Below, in pieces: positions 17,501-26,799 of a stretch of DNA of 35,971 nt. How positions within the stretch are numbered: position 1 is the stretch's first letter; each line of letters begins with the position of its first letter. Where the stretch lies: assembly GCF_009932375.1 (NCBI RefSeq), contig NZ_BLJG01000007.1, forward strand, positions 1-35,971, in the 5' to 3' direction. This DNA comes from Pseudomonas juntendi (GTDB lineage: Bacteria; Pseudomonadota; Gammaproteobacteria; Pseudomonadales; Pseudomonadaceae). Both the position numbers and the translations under genes were made by a program. The notes under the pieces were generated by a model. That model searched no databases and was not told where the DNA came from. It saw only the letters and a list, made by a program, of their open reading frames with translations.

Positions 17501-18873
17501 GGGACAGCGGCCTTACTGCAATCGACGAAGACTTCCTGCTGCGCTTTGGCAACCTGGTGGAACTGGACCTGTCGCGCAATCGGCTGACCGCGATTCCGGC
17601 AGGGCTGGAAAGCCTGGAGCAGCTCAGGACGTTGACGCTGTCGCGTAACCATATCGTGCTGGACAGTGGCGGTGAGGGCCGCCTGGTGCAGGTGCGCAAC
17701 CTGCAGCTTCTGGACTTGAGCCACAACCCGCTGGGGCGTGCGCCGGTGTTGACCACACTGCGCTACCTGCGCGAAGTGCGGCTGAGGTCCACCGGCCTTG
17801 AGCACATGCCCGAGGCGGTGTCCTGGCGAGCCAGGGTCGATCTGCGTGACAACCGTATCCGTCAGTTGCGCCAGGACCTGGCACGGCTGCGCCTGCAACT
17901 GGAAGATCAGGCACTGCACGATAACCCGCTCGACGAGGCCGACGAAGCCCTGCTTGAGCAGGCCAGGGCAACGCAACCCGGTGCTGGCCGCATGCGTCAG
18001 CACCGGCCTGTTGACGACGCCTTGTTCGAGCGCTTGGCCGGTACGGCCGAGGCACAACAACGGATGCGCTGGCGCGCCATCTACGACGCGTTAGGCGCAG
18101 AGCGTGGCGCCGCCGACCTGTTTCGGTTTCTGGCGGACTTCGCGGGGGCGGAAGATTTCGACCTGGCGCCGGCGCGTTACCGCGCGCGTATCTGGCGCAT
18201 TCTGGAGTTCTGCGAGCAACATGAGGCTGTGCGTGTGCGCCTGTTCGCTGAAGCCGGTGGCCCGAGGACGTGTGAAGACCGGCTGCTGTTGACGTTGGAG
18301 CAGCTTGAGCTGGGTGTAATGGTGGAGCGCGCGGTAGGCGGTGAGCCGGCGGGGCTGGAGGGGCGTTTATGGCGTCTGGGGCGTTCGCTTTGGCGCCTGG
18401 ACGAAGTCGACCGGCTTGCCGTGCGCCACATCGAGCGCCTGCGTGCGCAGCGTACGGTCGGCGTGGATGAGGTCGAGACCCGGCTGTACTACCGGCTCAA
18501 GTTGAGTGCCACCCTTGACCTGCCCATCGAGCACGATGAGATGCACTACCCAGGGTTTGCCCATGTCACCAGCAGCGACCTGCTGCGTGCTCGCGACCAG
18601 ATTCTGGCAAACGAGACACCTGAGCAAGTGATTGGCTCCCTGGCGCAGCGGCCGTTCTGGGAGGTCCATGCCCGCGAGCGCCACCCGGCGCGCTTCGAGC
18701 ACGTACTGCAACCGCTCAATGATCGGATGGAAAGCCTCGAGGAGCAGGTAAGCCAGGGGCAGATCGACGACTGGACCTTCGCCCTGCGTTGCAAGGCCCT
18801 CAAGTACGAATACGAGCAGGCCGAGCGACGCTTGCTGCTAACCCTGGCGCAGGAGCTGCACAGCAGGCTTTGA
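14578..18873 (+). CDS. Leucine-rich-repeat protein with C-terminal NEL-type E3 ubiquitin ligase domain
   Basis: This 1431-aa protein has three parts. Residues 1 to about 940 form a long region resembling the N-terminal part of large Pseudomonas LRR/NEL proteins that databases label dermonecrotic-toxin-like. It includes a hydrophobic stretch near 395-465 (LNLLNLAGMFVPVLGEG, then VFGVAQTVIAGALIATGASV) that could insert in membranes. Residues about 960-1120 hold roughly six leucine-rich repeats (LVELDLSRNRLTAIP, LQLLDLSHNPLG). Residues about 1130-1431 match the NEL domain of IpaH/SspH effectors, with the catalytic-cysteine motif CEDR at C1232 and a VDEVETRLYYRLKL segment like the SspH2 VDEVEVWLAYQNKL. 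Such enzymes ubiquitinate eukaryotic host proteins. GGAG lies 8 bases before the ATG. There is no signal peptide and no chaperone or secretion gene nearby. Family membership is well supported; activity and target are inferred. Confidence 0.88.
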   Translation: MTEPLFPAESIDTLIARRLPAWLVAHGNIDWLLALRRALHAQEEATHSLYRILQAIPALDEFAATRLNQVLNRADLTITDLRRSHVGIERTVTLPPMAPGWPIRRHMQRSSTPLLAAVLHNFHIVDTRPSPSRRGWLLDAKGEHVPVGYEVFAGRCREADVGGRYQAILRQCLAPDDAPGAAPGSAKAAVHRCFEENARADLEVAVRCALLKGDLDENSYRLLLPCITALPTVPAVPGEVAPRQLYLLGKCVRGVVTLELRPAVGADLQGVCVWVPNDPQSPVRVYRSWEDVFRALARRLTTAPYRRFFSRFISERDRVGFQQLLEERIEASAAHQVPELDGRHLAIDTSLFSHLRGLQIDKLLDDAHVLAVPTADLDEQERDARLHAYRELGLNLLNLAGMFVPVLGEGLLAYTAVELAGEVYEGYQDWRIGDRQGAMDHVFGVAQTVIAGALIATGASVVRHYLQRVPFVDALQPMRDQAGKAGLVAANLPGYSIDWSPGDDLHEWVWHLDGAMYRVSEDPVHGSTRIRHASRGEAWQPRLESNGGDGWRHELERPGDWQGAGQLVRRLSSRLAGVPDAAADYLLQATGLSEARLRRLHLEQVDAPARLYDALDVYRAHERFPDLAGPALEQQLADSVAEHGSSLLARAFPGLSRRQLVELMAQCSGVEREQLLERQRMPLALAERARWQLRERRLDRACAGLYLPRAVNADSERIAFGVLGERLAWPPTLRLELRERTARGALLASAGSEGAEQVQYIFRRGDGYRSSRSARSHSLQWALLTSLDEAQLAELGNGGLGEEAFGQWLLRSAASDREQAATWCGMQPVHSAFRPPRRFGDGRLGYPLSGRGSGERQAIRRGIQQIFPTLSDDEIQAYLLNVNDGDAGLWEHYTQLQEHLAQLRTCLRQWRQAASNPLQGVRRRRLETALRRCWRRKVVNVSGDYVLDLDGEHFGSLPQLPQGIRFDHVKRLYLRDSGLTAIDEDFLLRFGNLVELDLSRNRLTAIPAGLESLEQLRTLTLSRNHIVLDSGGEGRLVQVRNLQLLDLSHNPLGRAPVLTTLRYLREVRLRSTGLEHMPEAVSWRARVDLRDNRIRQLRQDLARLRLQLEDQALHDNPLDEADEALLEQARATQPGAGRMRQHRPVDDALFERLAGTAEAQQRMRWRAIYDALGAERGAADLFRFLADFAGAEDFDLAPARYRARIWRILEFCEQHEAVRVRLFAEAGGPRTCEDRLLLTLEQLELGVMVERAVGGEPAGLEGRLWRLGRSLWRLDEVDRLAVRHIERLRAQRTVGVDEVETRLYYRLKLSATLDLPIEHDEMHYPGFAHVTSSDLLRARDQILANETPEQVIGSLAQRPFWEVHARERHPARFEHVLQPLNDRMESLEEQVSQGQIDDWTFALRCKALKYEYEQAERRLLLTLAQELHSRL

Positions 18874-18879
18874 GCCTGC
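18863..18879. terminator. Stem-loop at the convergent ends of the NEL/LRR gene and glpD
   Basis: GCAGGCT (18863-18869) pairs with AGCCTGC (18873-18879) around TTG. The stem includes the stop codon of the plus-strand gene and lies 14 bases after the glpD stop on the other strand. It lacks a T-run, so it is a weak bidirectional terminator at best. Confidence 0.4.
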
Positions 18880-18893
18880 GCAGCAGCGCCGCA

Positions 18894-20432
18894 TCACGCG
18901 GCGTTGCCCTGGGCAAGCCCGACTCGGGTTTGTTGCAGGTAGTTTTCCAGGGCCAGGCGTTCTGCTGCATGGGTGAACAGGCCCAATTTGGTGCGGCGCC
19001 ACAGGATGTCGTCGGCGGTCGTCGCCCACTCAGCCTCGCAAAGGTAGTCGACTTCGCGAGCGAATAGCCCACCGCCAATGGCCTGGCCGAGGTCATCCGG
19101 GCCATTCACGCCATCGAGCAGTTGCCAGACACGGTTGCCATAGGTATTCGCCCAGCGTTTGGCGATATCCACCGGCAGCCAGCCATGGCGGGCCAACAGT
19201 TGCTCCAGCAGCGCTTGTGCGGTGGTCATGTGTTCGCCACCCGGCAGGGGCGCGGTGGCCGTCCAGCTGCCGCGCATCTGGCTGAAGAAGGGCTTCAGCT
19301 CGGCCATCGCCGATTCCGCCAGCTTGCGGTAGGTGGTCAGTTTGCCGCCGAATACTGACAGCAGCGGGGCCTGACCGACCTCTGCCGACAGCGCCAGCGT
19401 GTAGTCGCGGGTGACGGCCGACGGGTTGTCCGACTCGTCGTTGCACAGCGGACGTACCCCGGAATAGGTATTCAGGATGTCGGCCTGGCTTAGCTGATGG
19501 TTGAAATGAGCATTGACCACGTTGAGCAGGTACTGGGTTTCCTGGTCGGTAATGGCGACATTCGCCGGGTCGCCGCTGTACTCCCGGTCGGTGGTGCCGA
19601 TCAGGGTGAAGCGCTCCAGGTAAGGTATGCAGAAGACAATGCGCTGGTCTTCGTTCTGCAGGATATAGGCGTGTTCGCCTTCATACAGGCGCGGCACGAT
19701 CAGGTGGCTGCCCTGGATCAGGCGAATGCCATAGGGCGCATCGAGCTTGAGGTCGTCCTTGATGAAACTGGCCACCCAAGGGCCGGCAGCATTGACCAGG
19801 GCGCGTGCCCGAATGCGCTGTTGCTTGCCGTCGGCATGCAGCAGGTCTACCTGCCACAGGCCATCTACACGCTCGGCGCGCAGGCAGCGGGTGCGGGTCA
19901 GAATGTGAGCGCCGTGTTCGCGGGCGGCCATGGCATTGAGCACCACCAGGCGGGCATCGTCGACTGCACAGTCGGCGTACTCGAAACCGCGGGTGATCTG
20001 CGGTTTGAGCGGGTAGCCCGGGCCAAAGCGCAGGCTGCGCGAGGCGCCCAGGCGCTTGCGCTTGCCCAGGTGGTCATACAGGAACAGGCCAGCGCGAATC
20101 ATCCAGGCCGGGCGCAGGTGCGGGCGGTGTGGCAGCACGAAACGCATGGGCTTGACGATGTGTGGCGCCTTGGCCAGCAGCACTTCACGTTCAGCCAGCG
20201 CTTCGCGTACCAGGCGAAACTCGTAGTGCTCTAGGTAGCGCAGGCCGCCGTGGATCAGTTTGCTGCTGGCCGATGAGGTGTGCTGGGCCAGGTCGTCCCT
20301 TTCGCACAGGAACACCTTGAGGCCCCGGCCAGCGGCATCGGCGGCAATGCCGACACCATTGATGCCACCGCCGATTACGGCAATGTCGTAGCAGTCGGCG
20401 AGTGCTGGCTGGGACGAAACGGGCTGGGACAC
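18894..20432 (-). CDS. glpD: Aerobic glycerol-3-phosphate dehydrogenase
   Basis: GlpD (512 aa) oxidises sn-glycerol 3-phosphate to dihydroxyacetone phosphate at the inner membrane and passes electrons to ubiquinone. The FAD-binding Rossmann motif IAVIGGGINGVGIA is at the N-terminus, followed by the second conserved stretch SSASSKLIHGGLRYLE. Later motifs include RALVNAAGPWV and YSGVRPL. The start is taken as GTG 20432 because AGGAGG lies 8 bases upstream; a TTG two codons earlier would be only 2 bases from that site. It is the last gene of the glpFKRD cluster, 232 bp after glpR, with GlpR-type operators in front. Confidence 0.94.
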   Translation of the reverse strand: MSQPVSSQPALADCYDIAVIGGGINGVGIAADAAGRGLKVFLCERDDLAQHTSSASSKLIHGGLRYLEHYEFRLVREALAEREVLLAKAPHIVKPMRFVLPHRPHLRPAWMIRAGLFLYDHLGKRKRLGASRSLRFGPGYPLKPQITRGFEYADCAVDDARLVVLNAMAAREHGAHILTRTRCLRAERVDGLWQVDLLHADGKQQRIRARALVNAAGPWVASFIKDDLKLDAPYGIRLIQGSHLIVPRLYEGEHAYILQNEDQRIVFCIPYLERFTLIGTTDREYSGDPANVAITDQETQYLLNVVNAHFNHQLSQADILNTYSGVRPLCNDESDNPSAVTRDYTLALSAEVGQAPLLSVFGGKLTTYRKLAESAMAELKPFFSQMRGSWTATAPLPGGEHMTTAQALLEQLLARHGWLPVDIAKRWANTYGNRVWQLLDGVNGPDDLGQAIGGGLFAREVDYLCEAEWATTADDILWRRTKLGLFTHAAERLALENYLQQTRVGLAQGNAA

Positions 20433-20451
20433 GGGCAAGGCCTCCTGAAAC

Positions 20452-20481
20452 TGTTCATATCGAATATGAACATTAATGTTC
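20452..20481. promoter_or_regulatory. Overlapping GlpR-type operators before glpD
   Basis: Two perfect palindromes overlap by sharing the half-site GAACA. The first is TGTTCATAT-CGA-ATATGAACA (20452-20472); the second is GAACATTAATGTTC (20468-20481). Both contain TGTTC/GAACA arms like the E. coli GlpR box (ATGTTCG-x-TA-x-CGAACAT). They end 20 bp before the glpD start, so bound repressor would block the promoter or its transcribed leader. A further GAACATTAACGAA half-operator lies at 20562-20574. Confidence 0.72.
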
Positions 20482-20513
20482 GTTTCCGAAAATACTAGCG
20501 CAACAGGAGGGCG

Positions 20514-20556
20514 CTTGCCAGTCAGTTTTCATAGAAAAAACTGATCACATGGCAAG
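20514..20556. repeat. Two-tier interrupted palindrome in the glpR-glpD gap
   Basis: Outer arms CTTGCCA (20514-20520) and TGGCAAG (20550-20556) enclose inner arms CAGTTTT (20523-20529) and AAAACTG (20537-20543). It lies upstream of the GlpR-type operators. It has no T-run at either end, so a terminator role for glpR is uncertain; a regulatory or structural role is equally possible. Confidence 0.55.
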
Positions 20557-20664
20557 TAAATGAACATTAACGAAAATGCGCTTGAACCCTTCGCGCACCG
20601 AGTCGCCCGCAGATCGCGCAGCGCTCGATCTGAGGGCGTTACAGCCCGATGGCCGGTGGGGCGT

Positions 20665-21420
20665 TTACACCACTTCGATGCGGATCTTGTACTGGTTGAG
20701 CAGTTGAGTCAGGGCGGGGGCGGGGGCCTGGTCGGTCACCAGGCAATCCACCAGGCTGATCGAACCCAGGCGCACCATGGCGTTGCGCCCGAACTTGCTG
20801 GAGTCGGCGGCTAGGATAACCTGGCGGGCATTGGTGATGATGGCCTGGGACACCCGCACTTCCTGGTAGTCGAAGTCGAGCAGGCTGCCGTCCTCGTCAA
20901 TGCCACTGATCCCTACCAGGGCGAAATCGACCTTGAACTGGTTGATGAAATCGACGCTGGCCTGGCCGACCACGCCGCCATCGCGGCGCACCGTGCCGCC
21001 TGCCACCAGCACCTCGAAATCATCCTTGGCCGCGAGAATGGCGGCCACATGCAGGTTGTTGGTGATGACTTTCAGGTGGTTGTGATTGAGCAGGGCCCGG
21101 GCGATGGATTCGGTGGTGGTGCCTATGTTGATGAACACCGAGGCATGGTCGGGTATTTGCCTGGCCACGGCCTCGGCGATGCGTTGCTTTTCGTCGCGCA
21201 TCTGGTCGGCACGCATGGCGTAGGCGGTATTTTCGACGCTCGAATCGTAAGCGGCACCCCCGTGGTAGCGGCGCAGCAGGTTGAGTTCGGCTAACTGGTT
21301 GATGTCACGGCGGATGGTTTGTGGCGTCACGACGAACAGCTGCGCCATTTCCTCGATACTGACATAACCGCGCTCTCGCACCAGTTCGAGGATTTGTTGT
21401 TGGCGTGGGGGCAGATTCAT
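20665..21420 (-). CDS. glpR: Glycerol-3-phosphate regulon repressor
   Basis: GlpR (251 aa) is a DeoR-family repressor. The N-terminal winged helix-turn-helix (about 5-58) contains the family signature around [20 protein letters not shown]. The C-terminal sugar-phosphate sensor domain has the typical [14 protein letters not shown] and [12 protein letters not shown] motifs. Glycerol 3-phosphate should release it from operators before glpF and glpD. ATG 21420 has AAAGGA 6 bases upstream. It lies between glpK and glpD on the same strand, the usual Pseudomonas order. Confidence 0.94.
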   Translation of the reverse strand: MNLPPRQQQILELVRERGYVSIEEMAQLFVVTPQTIRRDINQLAELNLLRRYHGGAAYDSSVENTAYAMRADQMRDEKQRIAEAVARQIPDHASVFINIGTTTESIARALLNHNHLKVITNNLHVAAILAAKDDFEVLVAGGTVRRDGGVVGQASVDFINQFKVDFALVGISGIDEDGSLLDFDYQEVRVSQAIITNARQVILAADSSKFGRNAMVRLGSISLVDCLVTDQAPAPALTQLLNQYKIRIEVV

Positions 21421-21523
21421 GGGCGGTCCTTTGGGGCTGCCGGACAAATTCTGCAATGATGCCGTAGGACGGAGACTACGGCCAGTGGGCTATGACGCAT
21501 TGGCCCGGGCTGCGAACCGCGAT

Positions 21524-21548
21524 CCGCGATCCCATGGCGGGACCGCGG
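21524..21548. terminator. Stem-loop between glpK and glpR
   Basis: CCGCG (21524-21528) and TCCC (21530-21533) pair with GGGA (21539-21542) and CGCGG (21544-21548), with one mismatch and a 5-base loop. It lies 17 bases after the glpK stop codon. Without a T-run it is a partial terminator or processing signal that could reduce glpR expression relative to glpFK. Confidence 0.4.
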
Positions 21549-21564
21549 CATCGCTGAGGGTCCC

Positions 21565-23091
<1,527 letters not shown>

Positions 23092-23115
23092 TCAGGGCTG
23101 TGTGTGATGCCGCGA

Positions 23116-23967
23116 TCAACTGGCTTGAGTATCGCCCTGGCGGTTGTCATTTGTCTCAGGGTGCTCGGCAGTTGCAACAGGCAGGTTGCGGGCGATCAGG
23201 CCGCGATAGGCCGCGGCGCCCACGCAGGCGCCAACGATCGGCGCGAAGATCGGCACCAGGAAGTAAGGAACGCTGCGCCCACCGGTGAAGGCAATTTCGC
23301 CCCAGCCCGCCAGGAATGTCATGAGCTTTGGACCGAAATCACGGGCCGGGTTCATCGCGAACCCGGTCAGCGGGCCCATGGCGCTGCCGATCACGGCGAT
23401 CAGCAGGCCGATCAGCAGCGGCGCCACGGCGCCGCGCGGCAGGCCATTGTTGTCGTCGGTCAGGGCCATGATCACAGCCATCAGGATAGCGGTGATCACC
23501 ACTTCGACCAGGAAGGCCTGGCCGGTGGAGAGTGAGGGGTGGGGGTAGGTGGAGAACACCGACGCCAGTTCCAGGCTGGCTTCGCTTCCGCGTAGCATGG
23601 CGTGCGCCTGTTCGAAATCGAAGAACAGGTTGCTGTACAGGGTGTAGACCAGTGCTGCACCACAGAATGCGCCGCACACCTGGGCCAGCATGTAGAAGGG
23701 CAGCTTGCGCTTGTCGAAACCGGCGAACAGGGTGAGGGCGATGCTCACGGCCGGGTTCAGGTGCGCGCCGGAAATGCCGGCGCTGAGGTAGATGGCCATG
23801 CTTACCCCGACACCCCAGATGATACTGATTTCCCACAGGCCGAAGCTGGCGCCCGCGACTTTGAGCGCGGCAACGCAGCCGGTGCCGAAGAATATCAGCA
23901 AGCCCGTGCCGAGAAATTCGGCCAGGCATTGGCTGGACAGTGTGGGTTGGCGTAGAGCAGTCGTCAT
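23116..23967 (-). CDS. glpF: Glycerol uptake facilitator (aquaglyceroporin)
   Basis: GlpF (283 aa) is an inner-membrane channel of the MIP family, with six predicted helices and two half-helices. Both pore motifs are present: the first NPA at residues 71-73 (GAHLNPAVS) and the second at 206-208 followed by RDFGP. The Asp after the second NPA-Arg is typical of glycerol channels rather than strict water channels. ATG 23967 is preceded by GAGG 9 bases before it; the longer open frame adds 16 residues without a better site. It is the first gene of the glpFK unit, with a good promoter and an A-rich leader upstream. Confidence 0.96.
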   Translation of the reverse strand: MTTALRQPTLSSQCLAEFLGTGLLIFFGTGCVAALKVAGASFGLWEISIIWGVGVSMAIYLSAGISGAHLNPAVSIALTLFAGFDKRKLPFYMLAQVCGAFCGAALVYTLYSNLFFDFEQAHAMLRGSEASLELASVFSTYPHPSLSTGQAFLVEVVITAILMAVIMALTDDNNGLPRGAVAPLLIGLLIAVIGSAMGPLTGFAMNPARDFGPKLMTFLAGWGEIAFTGGRSVPYFLVPIFAPIVGACVGAAAYRGLIARNLPVATAEHPETNDNRQGDTQAS

Positions 23968-23976
23968 GTATGACCT

Positions 23977-23992
23977 CGTTGTTTTTGTTGTG
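23977..23992 (-). promoter_or_regulatory. A-rich Hfq/Crc-type motif beside the glpF ribosome-binding site
   Basis: The minus-strand leader reads CACAACAAAAACAACG directly before the GAGG ribosome-binding site. It resembles the AAYAAYAA targets that Hfq and Crc use in Pseudomonas to block translation of catabolic genes. The assignment is by similarity. Confidence 0.5.
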
Positions 23993-24052
23993 AGGCGCTT
24001 GGCGCTCGACAGCAAAGCTCGGCGTCCATCCCCATTGATACCGAGCAGGGAA

Positions 24053-24071
24053 GTGCACCTTTAACGTGCAC
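24053..24071. promoter_or_regulatory. Paired GTGCAC motifs in the glpF leader
   Basis: GTGCAC occurs at 24053-24058 and 24066-24071, separated by 7 bases. It lies just downstream of the predicted glpF start point, where an operator would be effective. It does not closely match the TGTTC/GAACA arms seen before glpD, so the binder is unknown. Confidence 0.35.
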
Positions 24072-24089
24072 CATGTATTCAGAAACGAA

Positions 24090-24118
24090 AAAATATAGAC
24101 AAGAAACGCTGATGTCAA
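24090..24118 (-). promoter_or_regulatory. Sigma-70 promoter of glpFK
   Basis: On the minus strand a perfect -35 TTGACA (24113-24118) is followed after 17 bp by TATTTT (24090-24095). Transcription would start near 24083, giving a leader of about 115 nt. The remaining part of the 298-bp glpF-ybaK gap shows no further clear signal. Confidence 0.6.
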
Positions 24119-24265
24119 AGGTCGAAAGTGAACGACCAGTCACGAAATGGCCGCTAAAATCGGTTTCGGATGCCCGTGCCAGAGCTGCGCGATTGCGGTG
24201 CGCTGGCTGCCATGTGGGAATTGTCCTAAAGTAGCCGCCGAGCCGTCCCAGACCGGAGCCCCTGC

Positions 24266-24736
24266 ATGACCCCCGCCCTAGACCTATTGAAGAAGCATCG
24301 TGCCGAGCATCGCGTGCACAGTTACGAACACGACCCCAAGTCGGCGTCGTATGGGCTGGAGGCGGCAGAGAAGCTTGGGCTGGACCCGCAGCAGGTATTC
24401 AAGACGTTGCTGGCGAGCAGCGAGAAAGGCGAGTTGCTGGTGGCGGTGGTGCCAGTGGGAGGCACCCTGGACCTCAAGGCCCTGGCCCATGCTGCCGGGG
24501 TGAAGAAGTGCGAGATGGCCGACCCGGCGGCGGCGCAGCGCGCTACGGGCTACCTGGTGGGTGGAATCAGCCCGCTGGGACAAAAGAAACGCCTGCGCAC
24601 CTTCATCGATGATTCGGCGCAGAACTTTGCAACCATCCATGTCAGTGCCGGACGGCGAGGGCTTGAGGTGGAGTTGGCGGCCGCAGTGCTGGCCGAGCAT
24701 ACCCAGGGCAAATTTGCCGGTATTGGCAGGGGCTGA
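24266..24736 (+). CDS. ybaK: Cys-tRNA(Pro) deacylase YbaK
   Basis: YbaK (156 aa) is a cytosolic editing protein that hydrolyses cysteine mischarged on tRNA-Pro. It is full length for the YbaK/ProX family, with the conserved VFKTLL segment, the catalytic-site lysine of that region, and the [17 protein letters not shown] motif typical of YbaK. GGAG lies 8 bases before ATG 24266. It is divergent from glpF, convergent with the ABC ATPase gene, and separated from the latter by a strong hairpin. Confidence 0.94.
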   Translation: MTPALDLLKKHRAEHRVHSYEHDPKSASYGLEAAEKLGLDPQQVFKTLLASSEKGELLVAVVPVGGTLDLKALAHAAGVKKCEMADPAAAQRATGYLVGGISPLGQKKRLRTFIDDSAQNFATIHVSAGRRGLEVELAAAVLAEHTQGKFAGIGRG

Positions 24737-24739
24737 GAA

Positions 24740-24764
24740 GCTGGGGCTGCCGTGCAGCCCCAGC
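24740..24764. terminator. Bidirectional stem-loop between ybaK and the ABC ATPase gene
   Basis: GCTGGGGCTGC (24740-24750) pairs perfectly with GCAGCCCCAGC (24754-24764) around CGT. It occupies almost the whole gap between two convergent genes, so it likely ends both transcripts although no long T-run follows. Confidence 0.65.
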
Positions 24765-24772
24765 ACCCTGTA

Positions 24773-25882
24773 TCAGGTCGCCGAGCTGTAGCGACGAACC
24801 CCGTTCTCAAGGGGCGACAACTGCGCCGCAACGCTACCGGGTGCCGGGAACAGCACCAGGTGGTCGGCCTTTACCGCAATGCCGACATCGTCACCTACCT
24901 GCTGATCGTCATGGCTGGGGAATATCGCTTCCAGCTGGCTGCCGGTCGGCAACTGCAGGCGGTACAGGGTCGAGGCGCCGAGGAAGCTCTTGCCGACTAT
25001 TCTGGCCTGCAGGGGGCTGCCTGGTGCATGCACGATATCGTCCGGGCGTAGCAACACATCCACCGAGCTGCCCACGGCCATGATGTAGGCGCGGTTACCC
25101 CGCAACTCGCCCAGTTCGGTGCTGACCGCCTCGTGGCTGACCATCTGGCCACGAATGAAATAGCCCTGGCCGATGAAGCTGGCAACGAACGGTGTCTGTG
25201 GCTCGTGGTACAGATTGTAGGGTGTGTCCCACTGTTCCAGGCGGCCCTCCTTGAACACCCCGACCTGGTCGCTGACGGCAAACGCTTCCTCCTGGTCATG
25301 GGTGACCAGAACTGCACTGGTGCCGCGGCTTTTGAGAATGTCACGCACCTCATGGCTCAGCCGCCGGCGCAGCTCCACGTCGAGGTTGGAGAACGGCTCG
25401 TCGAGCAGCAGCAACTGTGGCTCGGGGGCCAGTGCACGGGCCAGCGCGACCCGCTGCTGCTGGCCGCCAGACAGCTCATGCGGGTAACGCCCGCCCAGGC
25501 CAGCCAGCTTGACCAGCTCAAGCATTTCTTCGATGACTGCCGCCTGCCGGGGGTGCTTGGCAATGCCGAAGGCTATGTTCTGCGCCACGGTCAGGTGCGG
25601 GAACAGCGCGTAGTCCTGGAACACCATGCCGATGCGGCGCTTTTCCGGGGCCAGGGTGAAACCGGCTCGGGAAATTACCTCGCCCGCCAGCTGGACCTCG
25701 CCGTCGTGCACCGGCTCGAAGCCGGCGATGGCGCGCAGGGTGGTGGTTTTGCCGCAACCCGATGAACCCAGCAGGCAACCAATGTCGCCTGCGTTCAGGT
25801 GCAGGTTGAGGTTCTGGACGATGCGCTGGTCGCCGTAGCCGCAGGCGAGGTTGCGCAGGTTGAGCAGTAAGGGTTGACTCAT
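24773..25882 (-). CDS. ABC transporter ATP-binding protein (FbpC/PotA type), orphan
   Basis: This 369-aa ATPase has Walker [10 protein letters not shown] (residues 39-47), Q-loop [10 protein letters not shown], signature LSGGQQQR, Walker [13 protein letters not shown] and an H-loop in [10 protein letters not shown]-terminal region of about 130 residues looks like a TOBE/OB regulatory domain ([11 protein letters not shown]). This layout is that of ferric iron (FbpC) or polyamine/spermidine (PotA) importers. No permease or binding-protein gene is near, so the partner must be elsewhere. Its ATG overlaps the argF stop by 4 bases (ATGA), implying coupled translation with argF. Substrate is unknown; iron is the better guess from the sequence type. 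Confidence 0.9.
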   Translation of the reverse strand: MSQPLLLNLRNLACGYGDQRIVQNLNLHLNAGDIGCLLGSSGCGKTTTLRAIAGFEPVHDGEVQLAGEVISRAGFTLAPEKRRIGMVFQDYALFPHLTVAQNIAFGIAKHPRQAAVIEEMLELVKLAGLGGRYPHELSGGQQQRVALARALAPEPQLLLLDEPFSNLDVELRRRLSHEVRDILKSRGTSAVLVTHDQEEAFAVSDQVGVFKEGRLEQWDTPYNLYHEPQTPFVASFIGQGYFIRGQMVSHEAVSTELGELRGNRAYIMAVGSSVDVLLRPDDIVHAPGSPLQARIVGKSFLGASTLYRLQLPTGSQLEAIFPSHDDQQVGDDVGIAVKADHLVLFPAPGSVAAQLSPLENGVRRYSSAT

Positions 25883-26799
25883 GCGTGGTGGTAAGCCGGT
25901 TCGACAAGGAATTCGAGAAGGGCCTTCTGTGCATGCAGGCGATTTTCAGCCTGGTCCCAGGCGACGGACCGCGGGTCGTCGAGCAGGTCATGGCTGATTT
26001 CCTCGCCACGGTGGGCAGGCAGGCAGTGCATGAACAGGGCGTCGGGTGCCGCCAGGTCGAGCAGTTCGCGGGTGACCTGGTAAGGCGCAAAGTGCGCCAG
26101 GCGCCGTGCAGTTTCCTCCTCCTGGCCCATGGAAGTCCAGACGTCCGTGGTCACCAGGTGGGCACCGCTTACGGCTTGCTTGGGGTCGCGCACGATTTGC
26201 ACGTGGTCACCGCCAATGGCCATGAAGCGTGGGTCAGGCTCGTAACCTTCCGGGCAAGCGATACGCAACTGGAAGTCAAACTGCCTGGCGGCCTCGATGT
26301 AGGAGTTGCACATGTTGAAGCCGTCGCCGATCCAGGCCACGGTCTTGCCTTGAATGGTGCCGCGGTGTTCGAGGAAGGTTTGCATGTCGGCCAGCAACTG
26401 GCACGGGTGCGACTCGTCGGACAGCGCGTTGATCACCGGCACGCGCGAGTTGGCGGCGAATTCGGTGAGGGTGCTGTGGGCATGGGTGCGGATCATGACC
26501 ACGTCGAGCATGCTCGACAACACGATGGCGCTGTCGCCAATCGGCTCGCCACGGCCCAGCTGGGTATCGCGCGGCGACAGGAAAATGGCCTGACCGCCGA
26601 GTTGGATCATGCCGGCTTCGAACGACACACGGGTACGGGTCGAGGACTTCTCGAAAATCATGCCCAGCACGCGGTTTTTCAGCGGCTCGAACAGCACGCC
26701 TCGCTTGCGCAGGTCCTTCAGCTCGATGCCGCGGCGGATCACCCCGAGCAATTCGTCGGCGGTGAAGTCCAGCAGGGAGAGAAAGTGCCTAGCGCTCAT
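25879..26799 (-). CDS. argF: Ornithine carbamoyltransferase (anabolic)
   Basis: ArgF (306 aa) makes citrulline from ornithine and carbamoyl phosphate in arginine biosynthesis. The carbamoyl phosphate motif STRTR is at residues 53-57, and the ornithine-binding motif [10 protein letters not shown] has C259. The length fits the anabolic enzyme of Pseudomonas (about 305 aa) rather than the catabolic ArcB (about 336 aa). AAGG precedes ATG 26799 by 9 bases. The leader contains a 6-bp stem-loop at 26867-26882. The promoter carries ArgR-type half-sites, as expected for a gene repressed by arginine. Confidence 0.96.
   Translation of the reverse strand: MSARHFLSLLDFTADELLGVIRRGIELKDLRKRGVLFEPLKNRVLGMIFEKSSTRTRVSFEAGMIQLGGQAIFLSPRDTQLGRGEPIGDSAIVLSSMLDVVMIRTHAHSTLTEFAANSRVPVINALSDESHPCQLLADMQTFLEHRGTIQGKTVAWIGDGFNMCNSYIEAARQFDFQLRIACPEGYEPDPRFMAIGGDHVQIVRDPKQAVSGAHLVTTDVWTSMGQEEETARRLAHFAPYQVTRELLDLAAPDALFMHCLPAHRGEEISHDLLDDPRSVAWDQAENRLHAQKALLEFLVEPAYHHA

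Noticed and set aside
14578..18873. Treating the NEL/LRR gene as recently acquired foreign DNA
   Set aside because: Its GC content and codon use look like those of its neighbours, and no tRNA, integrase, insertion sequence or direct repeats flank it.
20433..20438. TTG at 20438 as the glpD start
   Set aside because: It would place the start 2 bases from AGGAGG; GTG 20432 has the proper 8-base spacing.
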